DNA of 64,000 nt from Rhodosalinus halophilus (GCF_003298775.1 NZ_QNTQ01000024.1:1-64000), one strand, 5' to 3'; positions 26,515 to 36,360 are shown, counted from the first letter of the stretch. The notes: generated from the letters alone by a model not told the origin. Numbers and translations: made by a program.

Positions 26515-27354
26515 CTATTCCTCCAGCGACCGGGCGAGCGCGCAGAAGCGCTCGATCGACACGGTTTCCGCCCGCGCCGTCGGATCGATCCCGGCTGCCT
26601 CGAGATGCGTCTCGATGTCCGGGGCGAGGCCCTTCAGAGCCGTGCGCAGCATCTTGCGCCGCTGGTTGAACGCCGCGGCGGTCACGCGCTGCAGGGTCGC
26701 GGCGGGCGCGGGATGGCGCGGCGCCCCCAGCGCCTCGATGTGGACCACGGCGGAAGAGACCCTGGGCGGCGGGGTGAAGGCCGCGGGCGGCAGCGCGAAG
26801 GCGATGCGCGCCTCCGCACGCCACTGCGCGAGCACCGCAAGCCGCCCGTAGGCGCGGCCGCCGGGCCTGGCGACGATCCGTTCCGCCACCTCCTTCTGGA
26901 ACATCAGCGTGAGGCTCGCCCACCAGGGCGGCCAGTCCGCAGGCGTGAGCCAGCGCACGAGCAGTTCCGTGCCCACGTTGTAGGGCAGGTTCGCGACGAC
27001 GCGGATCGGCGGCGCCAGATGGCGCGTCGGATCCACCTGCAGCGCGTCGCCCTGCAGAACCGTCAGCCGTCCCGGTGCGGCCGCGGCGATTTCTTCCAGC
27101 GCGGGCAGGCAGCGCGCGTCCTTCTCGACCGCCAGGACATGGCGCGCGCCCTCCATCAGCAACCCGCGCGTGAGCCCGCCGGGGCCGGGGCCGACCTCGA
27201 AGACGTCCGAGGCCGAGAGGTCGCCGGCCGTGCGGGCGATCCGGCGGGTCAGGTTCAGATCGAGGATGAAGTTCTGCCCCAGCGCCTTGCGCGCCGCGAG
27301 CCCGTGCCGCGCGATCACCTCGCGCAGCGGCGGCAGGGTCTCGAGCCCGCTCAT
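26515..27354 (-). CDS. rsmA: 16S rRNA dimethyladenosine transferase
   Basis: RsmA (KsgA) dimethylates two adjacent adenosines in the 3' terminal helix of 16S rRNA, a late ribosome assembly step. The SAM-binding motif is [15 protein letters not shown], the catalytic NLPY is in [16 protein letters not shown], and [10 protein letters not shown] marks the N-terminus. At 279 residues it is full length. It is downstream of pdxA in the order surA-pdxA-rsmA, as in E. coli and most proteobacteria, but separated from pdxA by two palindromes. Confidence 0.96.
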   Translation of the reverse strand: MSGLETLPPLREVIARHGLAARKALGQNFILDLNLTRRIARTAGDLSASDVFEVGPGPGGLTRGLLMEGARHVLAVEKDARCLPALEEIAAAAPGRLTVLQGDALQVDPTRHLAPPIRVVANLPYNVGTELLVRWLTPADWPPWWASLTLMFQKEVAERIVARPGGRAYGRLAVLAQWRAEARIAFALPPAAFTPPPRVSSAVVHIEALGAPRHPAPAATLQRVTAAAFNQRRKMLRTALKGLAPDIETHLEAAGIDPTARAETVSIERFCALARSLEE

Positions 27355-27373
27355 CGTTGCGGCCCGGCGCCGC

Positions 27374-27441
27374 GCGAATTTTCGTACGAAAATTCGCCAC
27401 CTGCCGGGGGCTGCCGAAAATTCTTCGGACGAAGAATTTTC
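27374..27441. repeat. Two adjacent palindromes between pdxA and rsmA
   Basis: A 24-nt perfect palindrome at 27374-27397 (centre TTCGTACGAA, ends GCG/CGC) is followed by a 26-nt inverted repeat at 27416-27441 (arms GAAAATTCTTCG/CGAAGAATTTTC around GA). They are A+T-rich islands in GC-rich DNA and recall the palindromes at 37341-37401. They may attenuate transcription from pdxA into rsmA. Confidence 0.85.
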
Positions 27442-27451
27442 TCCGCCGCGC

Positions 27452-28423
27452 TCATGCGTCGCCTTCGGCCAGTTGTGCCGCCAGCCGCAGCGCCTCCAGC
27501 GTCGACGCAGGGTTCGCCCGGCCCGTGCCCGCGATGTCGAAGGCGGTGCCGTGGTCGGGCGACGTGCGCACGAAGGGCAGGCCGAGCGTGAGATTCACCC
27601 CTCGGTCGAAGTCCAGCGTCTTGACCGGGATCAGCGCCTGGTCGTGGTACATCGCCACGGCCGCGTCGTAGGTCTCCCGCGCGGCGGCGTGGAACATCGT
27701 GTCCGCCGACAGCGGGCCGCGCAGCTCCATGCCCGCCGCCCTGAGCCGCTCCAGTACCGGCGCGATGATCTCGATCTCCTCCCGCCCCATGCGCCCGCCT
27801 TCGCCGGCATGCGGGTTGAGCCCGGCCACCGCGATGCGGGGCCGGTCGAGGCCGAAGCGGTCGCGCAACCCGTCGTGCGTGATCCGCAGAACGCGCTCGA
27901 GATGCGGCTGCGTCAGCGCCCCGGGCACCTCGGCGAGCGGAATGTGGATGGTGGCCGGCACGACCCGCAGGCGTGGCGAGACCAGCATCATCACGACATG
28001 CGCCACGCCGGCGAGCGCGGCGAGGTATTCGGTATGCCCCGGAAAGGCGAAACCGGCGCCCTCGGCCAGCGCCTGCTTGTGGATCGGCAGGGTGCAGACA
28101 GCCCGCGCCGTGCCGGACTGCACCAGATCGACCGCGCGGGCGATGGTGGCGACCACCTCCTGCGCGTTGCGTGCGTCCGGACGCCCGGGCGTGGCGGGCG
28201 CCGGGAAGGGATGCGGCAGGACCGGCAGCGCCCGCGCGGAGGCCTCCGCGGCCTCCTCGGGGGCCGCGATCTCTGCGACCGGCGTGCCCCCGGGCAGATG
28301 CCGGGGGTCGCCGATCAGGAAGAATGGCAGATCCGCGCCCAGCGCGGCCCAGGCTTTCGCCGCGAGTTCCGGCCCGATCCCGGCTGGCTCGCCGCAGGTC
28401 ACGGCGACCGGCCGCCCGGTCAT
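27452..28423 (-). CDS. pdxA: 4-hydroxythreonine-4-phosphate dehydrogenase
   Basis: NAD-dependent oxidation of 4-phosphohydroxy-L-threonine in the DXP-dependent pathway to pyridoxal phosphate. Family motifs are [37 protein letters not shown] and [14 protein letters not shown], which include the metal-binding histidines. At 323 residues it is full length. ATG 28423 overlaps the surA stop by 4 nt, so translation is coupled. Confidence 0.95.
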   Translation of the reverse strand: MTGRPVAVTCGEPAGIGPELAAKAWAALGADLPFFLIGDPRHLPGGTPVAEIAAPEEAAEASARALPVLPHPFPAPATPGRPDARNAQEVVATIARAVDLVQSGTARAVCTLPIHKQALAEGAGFAFPGHTEYLAALAGVAHVVMMLVSPRLRVVPATIHIPLAEVPGALTQPHLERVLRITHDGLRDRFGLDRPRIAVAGLNPHAGEGGRMGREEIEIIAPVLERLRAAGMELRGPLSADTMFHAAARETYDAAVAMYHDQALIPVKTLDFDRGVNLTLGLPFVRTSPDHGTAFDIAGTGRANPASTLEALRLAAQLAEGDA

Positions 28424-29673
28424 GGCGCGACGATGCGCGCGTTGGCCTTGAGCTGCTCGAGATAGCCCTGGGCGAGGGTCTCGATCCGGCGGTTGCGCAG
28501 CGCGTTGGCGACCTCCTCGCGGGGGGTGTCGGCCACGGCCTCGGGCGTGCGTTCGCAGAGCATCAGCAGCATCAGCGCCGGCGCGCCGGTCGCGTCGGTC
28601 CGGGTCAGCGCCGTGGAGATCTCGCCCGCATCGAGCTTGGCCAGCTCCAGCGCGATGTCGCGGGGCAGCGCCTCGGGCGCCACGCTTTCGCGGCGCAGCC
28701 GCTCGGCGGGCTGACCCTGCGCGATGCCGTAGAGATCGTCGCAACGGTCCACGCTGCTGCGGATGCGCTGCGCCTCGGCGCGCGCCGCCTCGCTCCGGCC
28801 GCCGGGGATCAGATAGGCGGCATATTCGATCTCGGCGTATTCGGGCGGCTCGTAGGCGGTCTCTTCCACCGCGCGCAGCTGAAACAGGACGATCCCGTTC
28901 TCGACCGGGATGGGATCCGTCACTTCGCCCGGGGCGAGCGAGAGCAGAACCTGCCGGATCTGCGGCGGAAAGCGGGTGATGTCCTGCCAGCCGAGCCGGC
29001 CGCCCGCCTCTGCCGAGCCGCTGGCCGAGAGCGCGCGCGCCGCCTGCGAGAACTCGGAGAAGGAGGTGATGGAGGTGAGACGGGCGGCCTGCGCGCGCGC
29101 CTCCGCGGCGCGGTCGGGCGGCGCGGGCAGGATGATCTCGGACAGCAGGATGCGCAGGTTCGCCCGGCCGCCCGCGCCGGCGATGGCGCGGTCGATCTCG
29201 GCCTCGGACGGCGCGGCGCGCTGGCCGAAGCGGGCGCGCACCACGTTGCGCCAGGCGACGCCCGCGCGCACGAAGCGCTCGAAGGTGTCGGGCGCGACGC
29301 CGCCCTGCTCCAGCAGTTGCAGGAACGCCTCCGTGTCCAGGTCGGCGCGGCCGGCGAATTCGGCCATGCCTTCAGCCACGGCCTCCTCTTCCGGGAGCAG
29401 GCCCAGCCGCGCGGCCTCCGCCAGCTTCAGCGTCTCCTCGACGAGCTGCTCGCGCGCCTCCTCCTCGGGGGTGCCGGGGGCGTTGAGCAGCGTCAGGAAA
29501 CGCGCGCGCTGCTGAAGGTCGAAGGTCGAGATCACCTCGTCGTTGACGACGAGCGCGGGCGAGAACAGCCCCTGCGCCGCCGCGCCGCCGGCCAGCGTCG
29601 TGGCGAGCACGAGCGCGGCCAGACCGGCGGCCGCGAGACGTCGGAGACTGGCTGTCAGTCGCGTCAGTTGCAT
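28420..29673 (-). CDS. surA: Periplasmic chaperone/peptidyl-prolyl isomerase SurA
   Basis: Escorts outer-membrane proteins, including LptD, through the periplasm. A signal peptide covers about residues 1-33 (ending GGAAAQG). The SurA N-terminal chaperone domain (VVNDEVISTFDLQQRARFL, about 40-165) is followed by a PPIase-like parvulin region and a C-terminal segment. At 417 residues it is typical. It overlaps the lptD end by 10 nt, and its client LptD is encoded directly upstream. Confidence 0.9.
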   Translation of the reverse strand: MQLTRLTASLRRLAAAGLAALVLATTLAGGAAAQGLFSPALVVNDEVISTFDLQQRARFLTLLNAPGTPEEEAREQLVEETLKLAEAARLGLLPEEEAVAEGMAEFAGRADLDTEAFLQLLEQGGVAPDTFERFVRAGVAWRNVVRARFGQRAAPSEAEIDRAIAGAGGRANLRILLSEIILPAPPDRAAEARAQAARLTSITSFSEFSQAARALSASGSAEAGGRLGWQDITRFPPQIRQVLLSLAPGEVTDPIPVENGIVLFQLRAVEETAYEPPEYAEIEYAAYLIPGGRSEAARAEAQRIRSSVDRCDDLYGIAQGQPAERLRRESVAPEALPRDIALELAKLDAGEISTALTRTDATGAPALMLLMLCERTPEAVADTPREEVANALRNRRIETLAQGYLEQLKANARIVAP

Positions 29674-31802
29674 GTGCGTCGGTACTCCCTGGCGCTGCCG
29701 CCCGTGCTAAACCCTTTCAGCGCGACCGTCAGCCCGAAATCCGTGCCGGGGTCGAGGTTAGCCGAAGTGGCGAAGCTCCGCGAGGCGGAAAGCCGCACCT
29801 CGACGCACTCGTTGCGATAGGCGAGGCCGACGCCCGCCTTGGCGGAACGGTCCGCCGCGATGTCGTAGCGCCATTCGGCCGACCCCGTCCAGTGCCGTCC
29901 CATCCGGTAGGTGCCGTCGAAGCTCCATTCGGAGAGCGGATCGGGGCGGTTCTCGACCGTGTCGCGCGGCAGCAGGACATAGGTCGCGGCGAGGTCGAGC
30001 CGTTGCGTGCGCCAGAGCGCGCGCGCGGCGGCCTTGGTGACGTCGAACCCGCGTCCGAAAAGGCCGCGCGCCTCGAGGCGCAGGCCCTCGCGCAGCGCGA
30101 GCTCGCCCGCCACCAGCCAGTCCGAGCGTTCCCCCGTCAGGCCGGAACTCGGGCTGAAGGCGTCGTCGGCCTCCGCGCGCCAGACGCGCCCGGCCGTCAC
30201 GCCCAGGCTCCAGCCGCCGGGATCCTGCCGCAGCCAGCGCAGACCCGCGGCCGCGCGCCAGCCCCGCTCCTGACGGTCGGCGGCCGGGAACCGGTTGAGC
30301 GCGAACAGGTTGCCCTCGTCGAATTCCGCACCGGTGCTGGCGTCGTTGGGCACGTCGGGCCGCGTTCCGCCCGTCCAGGCCAGCATCGCGACCGGCTCCA
30401 GCAGATGCACGGCCCCGCCGCGCCCGGCGCGCGCGAGCGGCCAGCGCAGCTCCAGCGCGGCCTGCGGCGTCAGCACCGTCTCCGTCGGATCGGAGGTGCT
30501 GTCCTGCCAGACGCCGAAGCTGTCGGCCCTGAGCCCCGCCATGAGGCCCAGCCGGACCCCGGCAGGCCCCGTCCAGCGACGCGTCCAGAGCGCGCCGGCG
30601 GACAGGCGGCCCACGTCCCGCCCGACCACGTCGCTGTCGGAATAGCGGTAATGCGCATGCGCCCCGCCGAAGAGCCGCAGCTCGCCGCCCGGCCTGCGGG
30701 GGAAGAAGCGGCGCTCGTGAAAGACGTCGAGCACCAGCGAAGGCTGGGTCGCGTTGTCCTCGTTCTCGCGCAGGGACTGGTAATGCGCGAGCCCCGCCTC
30801 CAGAAAACCGCCGGGGCGGATCTTCGAGAGCGTGATCTCGCTGTCGAGCCGGTCCTTGCCGGAATAGCCGTAGTCGGAGAGATAGGCTTCGTCCGAGGTC
30901 GTCTCGACATCGAAGCTCAGCCGGTAGCCGCGCCCCAGCGCAAAGTCGCCCGACCCGAACAAGTAACCGCGCACGCCTTCCTCGGGCAGCGAATCCGAAC
31001 TGAGCGCGCCGCGCAGCAGGAGATCGCCGCGCACGAAGGCCTGGCGGTAGCGGAACTCGAGCGTACGCGTCTCGGTCGAGAGATAGGGCGTCAGCGTGAT
31101 GTCGCGGTGCGGGCCGATCGGCACGAAATAGGGCAGCTTGAGTCCGAGGCCCAGATCCGAGGTGTTGCGCACCTCGGGCAGCAGGAAGCCGCGTGCGCGC
31201 TCCTGCGTCGGGTCCGGCAGGCGCAGACGCGGCAGATAGAACACCGGGACGTCGAGCACGCGCAGCTGCGCGCCGTCGAAATAGAGCTGGCGCGCCTCGC
31301 GGTCGTGGATCACCTGGCGCGCCCGGATCTGCCACAGCGGCGGGCGGCCGGTCTCGCAGACCTGGCAGGAGGTGACGGCCGTGTTGGTCAGAACGGTATA
31401 GCGGTCCCGGACCCGATCGACCCGCGCCGCGGCGAGTTGCAGCTGGCGGTCGAGCACCAGCCGCGCGCTGCGGATAAGGCCGTCACGCAGGTCGCGGTCG
31501 AGTTCGGCGGCCTCGGCGACGAGCACCGTGGCGTCGTCGCCCTCGGTCAGCCGCAGCGGCCCCTCGATCTCCAGCCGCCCGGATTCCTCGTCGTAGACGA
31601 TGCGGCTGGCCTCGAGCCGTCGGTCGCCCTGTACGACCTCGATCGCGCCCTCGGCCACCAGACGCGACTCGCCCTCGACGAAGACCCGGTCGGCGACGAG
31701 GATCGCGGGGGCCGGCTCTTCCTGCCTCTCCTGCGCCGCGAGCGGCGGGGCGCCGAGCGCGAGGGCCAGCGCCAGCGTGACGGCGCTGAGCGCGCCGCGC
31801 AT
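29664..31802 (-). CDS. lptD: LPS-assembly outer-membrane protein LptD
   Basis: Outer-membrane beta-barrel that inserts lipopolysaccharide into the outer leaflet with LptE. It has a signal peptide (about residues 1-23), an N-terminal OstA/LptA-like jelly-roll (about 30-170, ILVADRVFVEGES), the conserved ISCQVC-type motif TSCQVCETGRPPLWQIRA, then a long barrel with alternating aromatic strands. Cysteines C139 and C142 or nearby are the likely disulfide donors. At 712 residues it is a normal alphaproteobacterial length. It is flanked by surA and lptG in a single operon for LPS export. Confidence 0.95.
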   Translation of the reverse strand: MRGALSAVTLALALALGAPPLAAQERQEEPAPAILVADRVFVEGESRLVAEGAIEVVQGDRRLEASRIVYDEESGRLEIEGPLRLTEGDDATVLVAEAAELDRDLRDGLIRSARLVLDRQLQLAAARVDRVRDRYTVLTNTAVTSCQVCETGRPPLWQIRARQVIHDREARQLYFDGAQLRVLDVPVFYLPRLRLPDPTQERARGFLLPEVRNTSDLGLGLKLPYFVPIGPHRDITLTPYLSTETRTLEFRYRQAFVRGDLLLRGALSSDSLPEEGVRGYLFGSGDFALGRGYRLSFDVETTSDEAYLSDYGYSGKDRLDSEITLSKIRPGGFLEAGLAHYQSLRENEDNATQPSLVLDVFHERRFFPRRPGGELRLFGGAHAHYRYSDSDVVGRDVGRLSAGALWTRRWTGPAGVRLGLMAGLRADSFGVWQDSTSDPTETVLTPQAALELRWPLARAGRGGAVHLLEPVAMLAWTGGTRPDVPNDASTGAEFDEGNLFALNRFPAADRQERGWRAAAGLRWLRQDPGGWSLGVTAGRVWRAEADDAFSPSSGLTGERSDWLVAGELALREGLRLEARGLFGRGFDVTKAAARALWRTQRLDLAATYVLLPRDTVENRPDPLSEWSFDGTYRMGRHWTGSAEWRYDIAADRSAKAGVGLAYRNECVEVRLSASRSFATSANLDPGTDFGLTVALKGFSTGGSAREYRRTCN

Positions 31803-32893
31803 CAGCCCTCCTCCCGCTGCAGCACCAGCCCGAGCGCGAGCAGCAGCGCCGCCACCGGCGGCGTCCAGGCGGCGATCCAGGGGGTCAGTTGCCCCGTCTC
31901 GCCGAGGATCTGCGCGAAGTTGCGGATGTAGTGCAGCCCGAACCCCAGCAGCACGGCCGCCAGAACGTAGATCCCCGTGCGCCCGGCGCGCGGGTGCCGC
32001 ATGGTGAAGCCCGCGGCGACGATCACCAGCGCGACGAGGAAGAGCGGCCGCGCGAGCTCCATCTGCAGCCAGACGGCATGGCGCCGGGCGGAAAAGCCCG
32101 CATCCTCGAGCTGGCCGATGAAGTCCGGCAGCCGCCAGATCGCCACGGCCGAGGGTTGGCCGAAGCTGTCGCGGATGCGGTCCTGTGTCAGCGAGGAGGG
32201 CACGGTGAGCAGGTCCAGCCGTTCCGCGGCCGCCTCGGGATTGACCCCTTCTCCCAGAGGCCAGACCTTGGCCTCGCTCAACTGCCAGGCGCCGTCCCCG
32301 AGCTCGGCCCGCGCCGCCTCGATCCGGCGCACGGGGCCTTCGTCCGCGAGGTATTCGACGAAACTCACGTCAAAGAGCACCGTCGCCTCGGGATTGGTGC
32401 GCGCGGCCCGGATCACGGTCTGCCCGCGCGCGTCGCCCTGGCGCAGCCACAGTCCCTCGCGCCCGATCGAGAGCACCGAGCCGCCGCCCTCGTAGGCCTC
32501 GCGCAGCTCGGCATAGCGCGTCGATGTGGCGGCCACGACGGGATTGAGCATCGCCACCGCCAGCGCGCCGATCAGCGCCGCCACGATCGCCGGCCCGACG
32601 AGCGCCGCCAGGCCCGAGCGCCCCGCGGCCCGCGTCACCACGAGTTCCGAGGACCGTGCCAGGCCCATGAAGAGCGCGATCGCCGAGAGGATCACGATCA
32701 GCGGCAGGAACTCGTAGATGCCCGAGGGCAGGTTGAGCAGCGTGAGGCCCAGCACCTGGCGGAAGGTCATGTCGCTTTCGGCGCGGCGGACCTGTTCGAC
32801 CAGATCCACGAGACCCACGAAGAGCGTCACCGCCGTCGCCGTCGCGAGAAACAGGAAAGCGAAGCGCCGCGCGAAGTAGAGATGCAGCGTCAT
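31802..32893 (-). CDS. lptG: LPS export ABC transporter permease LptG
   Basis: One of two inner-membrane permeases of the LptBFGC complex that pulls LPS from the membrane. It has six predicted membrane segments, three at the start (FAFLFLATATAVTLFVGLVD; IVILSAIALFMGLA; ALVGPAIVAALIGALAVAM) and three at the end, flanking a periplasmic beta domain. The motif SSELVVTRAAGRS is the cytoplasmic coupling region. At 363 residues it is full length. Its stop overlaps the start of lptD and its start overlaps the end of lptF. Confidence 0.94.
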   Translation of the reverse strand: MTLHLYFARRFAFLFLATATAVTLFVGLVDLVEQVRRAESDMTFRQVLGLTLLNLPSGIYEFLPLIVILSAIALFMGLARSSELVVTRAAGRSGLAALVGPAIVAALIGALAVAMLNPVVAATSTRYAELREAYEGGGSVLSIGREGLWLRQGDARGQTVIRAARTNPEATVLFDVSFVEYLADEGPVRRIEAARAELGDGAWQLSEAKVWPLGEGVNPEAAAERLDLLTVPSSLTQDRIRDSFGQPSAVAIWRLPDFIGQLEDAGFSARRHAVWLQMELARPLFLVALVIVAAGFTMRHPRAGRTGIYVLAAVLLGFGLHYIRNFAQILGETGQLTPWIAAWTPPVAALLLALGLVLQREEG

Positions 32894-34023
32894 GCCGCGG
32901 CCTCCGGGGCGGGCCGCGCCCCGCGCGGCCGGCGCGGCCGCGCCGCGAACCAGAGCAGCCCTCCCGCCATGGCGAGCCCCATCGCGCTGGGCAGATAGAT
33001 CAGCGGCCAGGCCCAGGCCTCGGTCCGCACCAGGTTGCCGAGCGCGCCCTCCACCATCTTGACGGCGACCAGCAGCAGCACGGCGAGCGCCACCTGCGGG
33101 CCGAGGCCCAGCCGGTTGAAGCCGCCCGCGAGCAGCGTGGCCGCGCCGACGAGCGCCGCCACGACCGCCAGCAACGGCTGCTGCAGGCGCATATGGCCTT
33201 CCTCGAGAACCCGCGCGCGGCTGTAGCCGGTGCGCGCCATCGCGTCATCCGGGCTGAGCAGCAGGTCCGCGGTCGACAGATGCGCCGGGCGGTCGCGCGG
33301 CGGGCGCGCCGCCTCGATCAGCCGGCTCACATCGTAGGCGAACTCCTCGAAATTCGTCACCGACAGACGCTGGTCGTCGGCGTCGAGGGTCTGGGCGAGC
33401 CCGTCGACCATCACGAGCTGCGTCCTCTCGCCGTCGCGCAGCAGAAAGGCGCGTTCCGCCGTGTAGGTCACGGGGCGACCCTCGCGCCGGCGGTCCGAGA
33501 GATAGACGTCGCGCAACTCGCCCTCGGGCGTGATCTCGCGGATGAAGAAGGTGACGCCGCGCGCTGGGTTGAGAAAGACGCCATCGCGCAGCAGCCGCGC
33601 CGAGACCGAGGTGGAGATTTCGGACTCACGCTTCTCGAGTTCGGCGCTGGCGGCAGGCAGCAGGACATTGGTCAGCATCGCCATCATCGCCGCGACGATC
33701 AGCCCGAAGATCAGCACGGGCCGCGCGATGCGCCACGGCGAGAAGCCGGTGGCCTGCATCACGGTGAGCTCGCTCTCCGAGGCGAGGCGGTTGACGACAT
33801 AGACCGTCGCCGCGAAGGCCGCCATCGGCAGCACCATCGCGATGACCTTGGGCAGCGCCAGCATGGTGAACTCCAGAAACACCATCGCCGAGTGCCCGTC
33901 GGCCAGCAGCTGGTCGAAGAGCACGACCGCCCGGTTGACCCAGTAGACACCCACCAGGACAAGCGCGAAGAAGCCGAACAGCACCATGAGCTGCCCGATC
34001 AGATATCGGTCGAATCTCGCCAA
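32890..34023 (-). CDS. lptF: LPS export ABC transporter permease LptF
   Basis: Partner permease of LptG in LPS extraction. The start is TTG 34023, giving M-ARFDRYLIGQ, the normal family N-terminus, with a GGGGGG stretch just upstream as a ribosome site. Six membrane segments and a periplasmic domain are visible, with the coupling motif SESELTVMQATGFSPW. At 377 residues it is full length. It heads the lptF-lptG-lptD-surA-pdxA unit, in which each gene overlaps the next, and is divergent from pepA. Confidence 0.94.
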   Translation of the reverse strand: MARFDRYLIGQLMVLFGFFALVLVGVYWVNRAVVLFDQLLADGHSAMVFLEFTMLALPKVIAMVLPMAAFAATVYVVNRLASESELTVMQATGFSPWRIARPVLIFGLIVAAMMAMLTNVLLPAASAELEKRESEISTSVSARLLRDGVFLNPARGVTFFIREITPEGELRDVYLSDRRREGRPVTYTAERAFLLRDGERTQLVMVDGLAQTLDADDQRLSVTNFEEFAYDVSRLIEAARPPRDRPAHLSTADLLLSPDDAMARTGYSRARVLEEGHMRLQQPLLAVVAALVGAATLLAGGFNRLGLGPQVALAVLLLVAVKMVEGALGNLVRTEAWAWPLIYLPSAMGLAMAGGLLWFAARPRRPRGARPAPEAAA

Positions 34024-34158
34024 GCGGCCCCCCGGATGCGCGCGCTGCGGCGGGCAGACTAGCGGAAAGGGGCGGGGGGGCAAACTCCCATCTGGCCAAT
34101 CGGCGGGCCTCGCTCTAGGACTCGGGGCCAGCTCGCAGAGACGCCAGAGGAGACGCCC

Positions 34159-35640
34159 ATGACCGATCCCGCCGCCGTGACCTTCGCCGCCCCCGACACC
34201 GAGGCCCTGGCCGGCCTCGAGGGCCGGATCGCCGTGCTGGCGGAGCCCGGCGCGCGGCTCGATCAGGTGGCGCGGCGGCTCAACCGCCTCGCAAAGGGGG
34301 CTGTTGAACGCGCCGTGGCCTCGCCGGCCTTCGCCAGGCTCAAGCGCGGCGACTCGATGACGTTGGCCTGGCCTGCCGGCGTGGCCGCCGAGGCGATCGA
34401 AGTCGTCAACCTGCCGCCGCGGCCGACGGCGGCCGAGGCGCGCAAGGCCGGCGGTGCGCTGGGCCGCGCCGCCAAGGGCAAGCCGCTGACCGTCATCGGC
34501 GCGAACCGCCGGCAGCTGCACGAGCTCGCCCTGGGCGCGGTGCTGCGCGGCTACGCCTTCGCCGAGCACAAGTCGAAGGGAGATGAGGCGGAGGAGACGT
34601 CGGAGGCCGCGATCACGGTCTGGACGAACAAGCCCGAGGAGGCCCGGGCCGCCTGGGCGCGCAACGCCGCCCTCGCGGAGGGCGTCTTCTTCACCCGCGA
34701 TCTGGTGAACGAGCCCGCCAATGTGCTCACCACCACCGAGTTCGCCCAGCGGCTGACGGCGCTGGCCGACCTGGGGCTCGAGGTCGAGGTGCTCGAGGAG
34801 GCCGATCTCGAGAAGCTGGGCATGGGCAGCCTTCTGTCGGTCGGGCAGGGCTCGGCCTCGCCCTCCAAGGTCGTCGTGATGCAGTGGAAGGGCGGCGAAA
34901 AGGGCGCGGCCCCGCTCGCGCTCTGCGGCAAGGGGGTGGTCTTCGACACCGGCGGGATCTCGCTCAAGCCCGCGCAGGGCATGGAAGAGATGACCATGGA
35001 CATGGGCGGCGCCGGCGTCGTCTCGGGGGTGATGAAGGCGCTCGCGCGGCGCGGCGCCAAGGCCAACGTCGTGGGTCTCGTGGGCCTTGTCGAGAACATG
35101 CCCTCGGGCACGGCCACCCGCCCCGGCGACGTGGTCAAGTCCATGAAGGGCGACACGATCGAGGTCATCAACACCGACGCCGAGGGGCGGCTCGTGCTGG
35201 CCGACGTGATGTGGTACGCGCAAGAGCGCTTCAAGCCCGCCGGCATGATCGACCTCGCCACGCTCACGGGCGCCATGATCATCGCGCTGGGCAACGAGAA
35301 GGCGGGCCTCTTCTCCAACGACGATCCGCTCTGCGGCGCGCTGCAGAAGGCGGCCGACGCCGAGGGCGAGGGCGCCTGGCGCCTGCCGCTGGGCGAGGCC
35401 TACGACGAGCTGCTGAAATCCGACATCGCGGACATGAAGAACGTGGGCGGCCGCGCGGCGGGCTCGATCACCGCGGCGCAGTTCCTCGGCCGCTTCGTGA
35501 AGGAGGACACGCCGTGGGTGCACATCGACATCGCTGGGGTGGCGCGGCTGTCCAAGGACACGCCTCTCGCGCCGAAGGGCGCGACCGGCTGGGGGGTCAT
35601 GGCGCTCGACCGGCTGGTGGCGGACCGCTTCGAGTCATGA
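34159..35640 (+). CDS. pepA: Leucyl aminopeptidase (cytosol aminopeptidase, M17)
   Basis: Removes N-terminal residues from peptides in the cytoplasm; PepA also binds DNA in some bacteria. The catalytic signature NTDAEGRLVLAD and the metal-binding GKGVVFDTGGISLKP are intact, with GLVENMPSGTATRPGDVV between them. At 493 residues it is full length. It is divergent from lptF and cotranscribed with holC, an order conserved in many proteobacteria. Confidence 0.96.
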   Translation: MTDPAAVTFAAPDTEALAGLEGRIAVLAEPGARLDQVARRLNRLAKGAVERAVASPAFARLKRGDSMTLAWPAGVAAEAIEVVNLPPRPTAAEARKAGGALGRAAKGKPLTVIGANRRQLHELALGAVLRGYAFAEHKSKGDEAEETSEAAITVWTNKPEEARAAWARNAALAEGVFFTRDLVNEPANVLTTTEFAQRLTALADLGLEVEVLEEADLEKLGMGSLLSVGQGSASPSKVVVMQWKGGEKGAAPLALCGKGVVFDTGGISLKPAQGMEEMTMDMGGAGVVSGVMKALARRGAKANVVGLVGLVENMPSGTATRPGDVVKSMKGDTIEVINTDAEGRLVLADVMWYAQERFKPAGMIDLATLTGAMIIALGNEKAGLFSNDDPLCGALQKAADAEGEGAWRLPLGEAYDELLKSDIADMKNVGGRAAGSITAAQFLGRFVKEDTPWVHIDIAGVARLSKDTPLAPKGATGWGVMALDRLVADRFES

Positions 35641-35753
35641 GGCGGTGCGGACACGGCGACCGCGCGCCGGGCGGCGGGGTCTCGGACACCGCCAGCGCCG
35701 CCAGCGCCGCAATGCAGCCATTCGGCGCCCTCCGCCGCGCCGCGCGGATCTGA

Positions 35754-36212
35754 ATGGGCGAGGCCTATTTCTACCATCTCACGCGCCGCCCGCTCGAGGC
35801 GGCGCTGCCTCAGCTGCTCGAGGCCTCGCTGGCGCGGGGCTGGCGCGTCGCGGTGCGCGGCGGGGATGCCGAGCGCCTCGCCTGGCTCGACGAGAAGCTC
35901 TGGCTCGGGCCGGAGGACGGCTTCCTGCCGCACGGGCTCGCCGGGGGCGCGCATGACGCGCGCCAGCCCGTGCTTCTGACGACCGGGCGCGAGATGCCCA
36001 ACGGCGCGGCCTGCCTGATGGCGGTGGACGGCGCAGAGGTCGCGCCGGAAGAGGTCGCGACGCTCGACCGGGTCTGCGTGCTCTTCGACGGCAACGACGC
36101 CGCTGCGCTCGAGCGCGCGCGCGGCCAGTGGGCGGCGCTCACCAAGGCGGGGTGCCGCGCGCAGTACTGGTCCGAGGAGTCGGGCCGCTGGGAGAAGAAG
36201 GCCGAACGCTAG
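35754..36212 (+). CDS. holC: DNA polymerase III chi subunit
   Basis: Links the clamp loader to single-strand DNA-binding protein. The 152-residue sequence begins YFYHLTRRPLEAALPQLLE, has RLAWLDEKLWLGPEDGFLPHGL and ends in RAQYWSEESGRWEKKAER, all typical of HolC. It follows pepA, the usual neighbour. Its stop codon TAG (36210-36212) is also the first three bases of an inverted-repeat element. Confidence 0.93.
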   Translation: MGEAYFYHLTRRPLEAALPQLLEASLARGWRVAVRGGDAERLAWLDEKLWLGPEDGFLPHGLAGGAHDARQPVLLTTGREMPNGAACLMAVDGAEVAPEEVATLDRVCVLFDGNDAAALERARGQWAALTKAGCRAQYWSEESGRWEKKAER

Positions 36213-36360
36213 AGCGTGGTGCGGCGGGTCGGATTCACCTGCCCGTCGCGCCCGCGACGGGCACGCGCCCGCCCGCCCCCAAGGCGGGCGCGTTCCGCGC
36301 CCACCCGGGCGGTCGCGCGCCCGTCGTCGAACCGTTTCCGATTAAACGCAACACGCCCTA
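36210..36360. repeat. Terminal-inverted-repeat element supplying stop codons to both neighbours
   Basis: The left end reads TAGAGCGTGGTGCG, later TCGGA, and the right end, on the other strand, reads TAGGGCGTGTTGCG, later TCGGA; the first 30 bases match at 18 positions. The interior has a 9-bp hairpin (GCCCGTCGC/GCGACGGGC, 36241-36262) and a 10-bp hairpin (CGCGCCCGCC/GGCGGGCGCG, 36264-36292). Both ends begin TAG, in frame with holC on the left and with the convergent gene on the right. No transposase is inside. It resembles a MITE; I recall related ends in other alphaproteobacteria. Confidence 0.75.

Noticed and set aside
29892-31931. A 679-codon plus-strand frame
   Set aside because: Antisense to lptD, which has clear family motifs; the frame has typical shadow composition.
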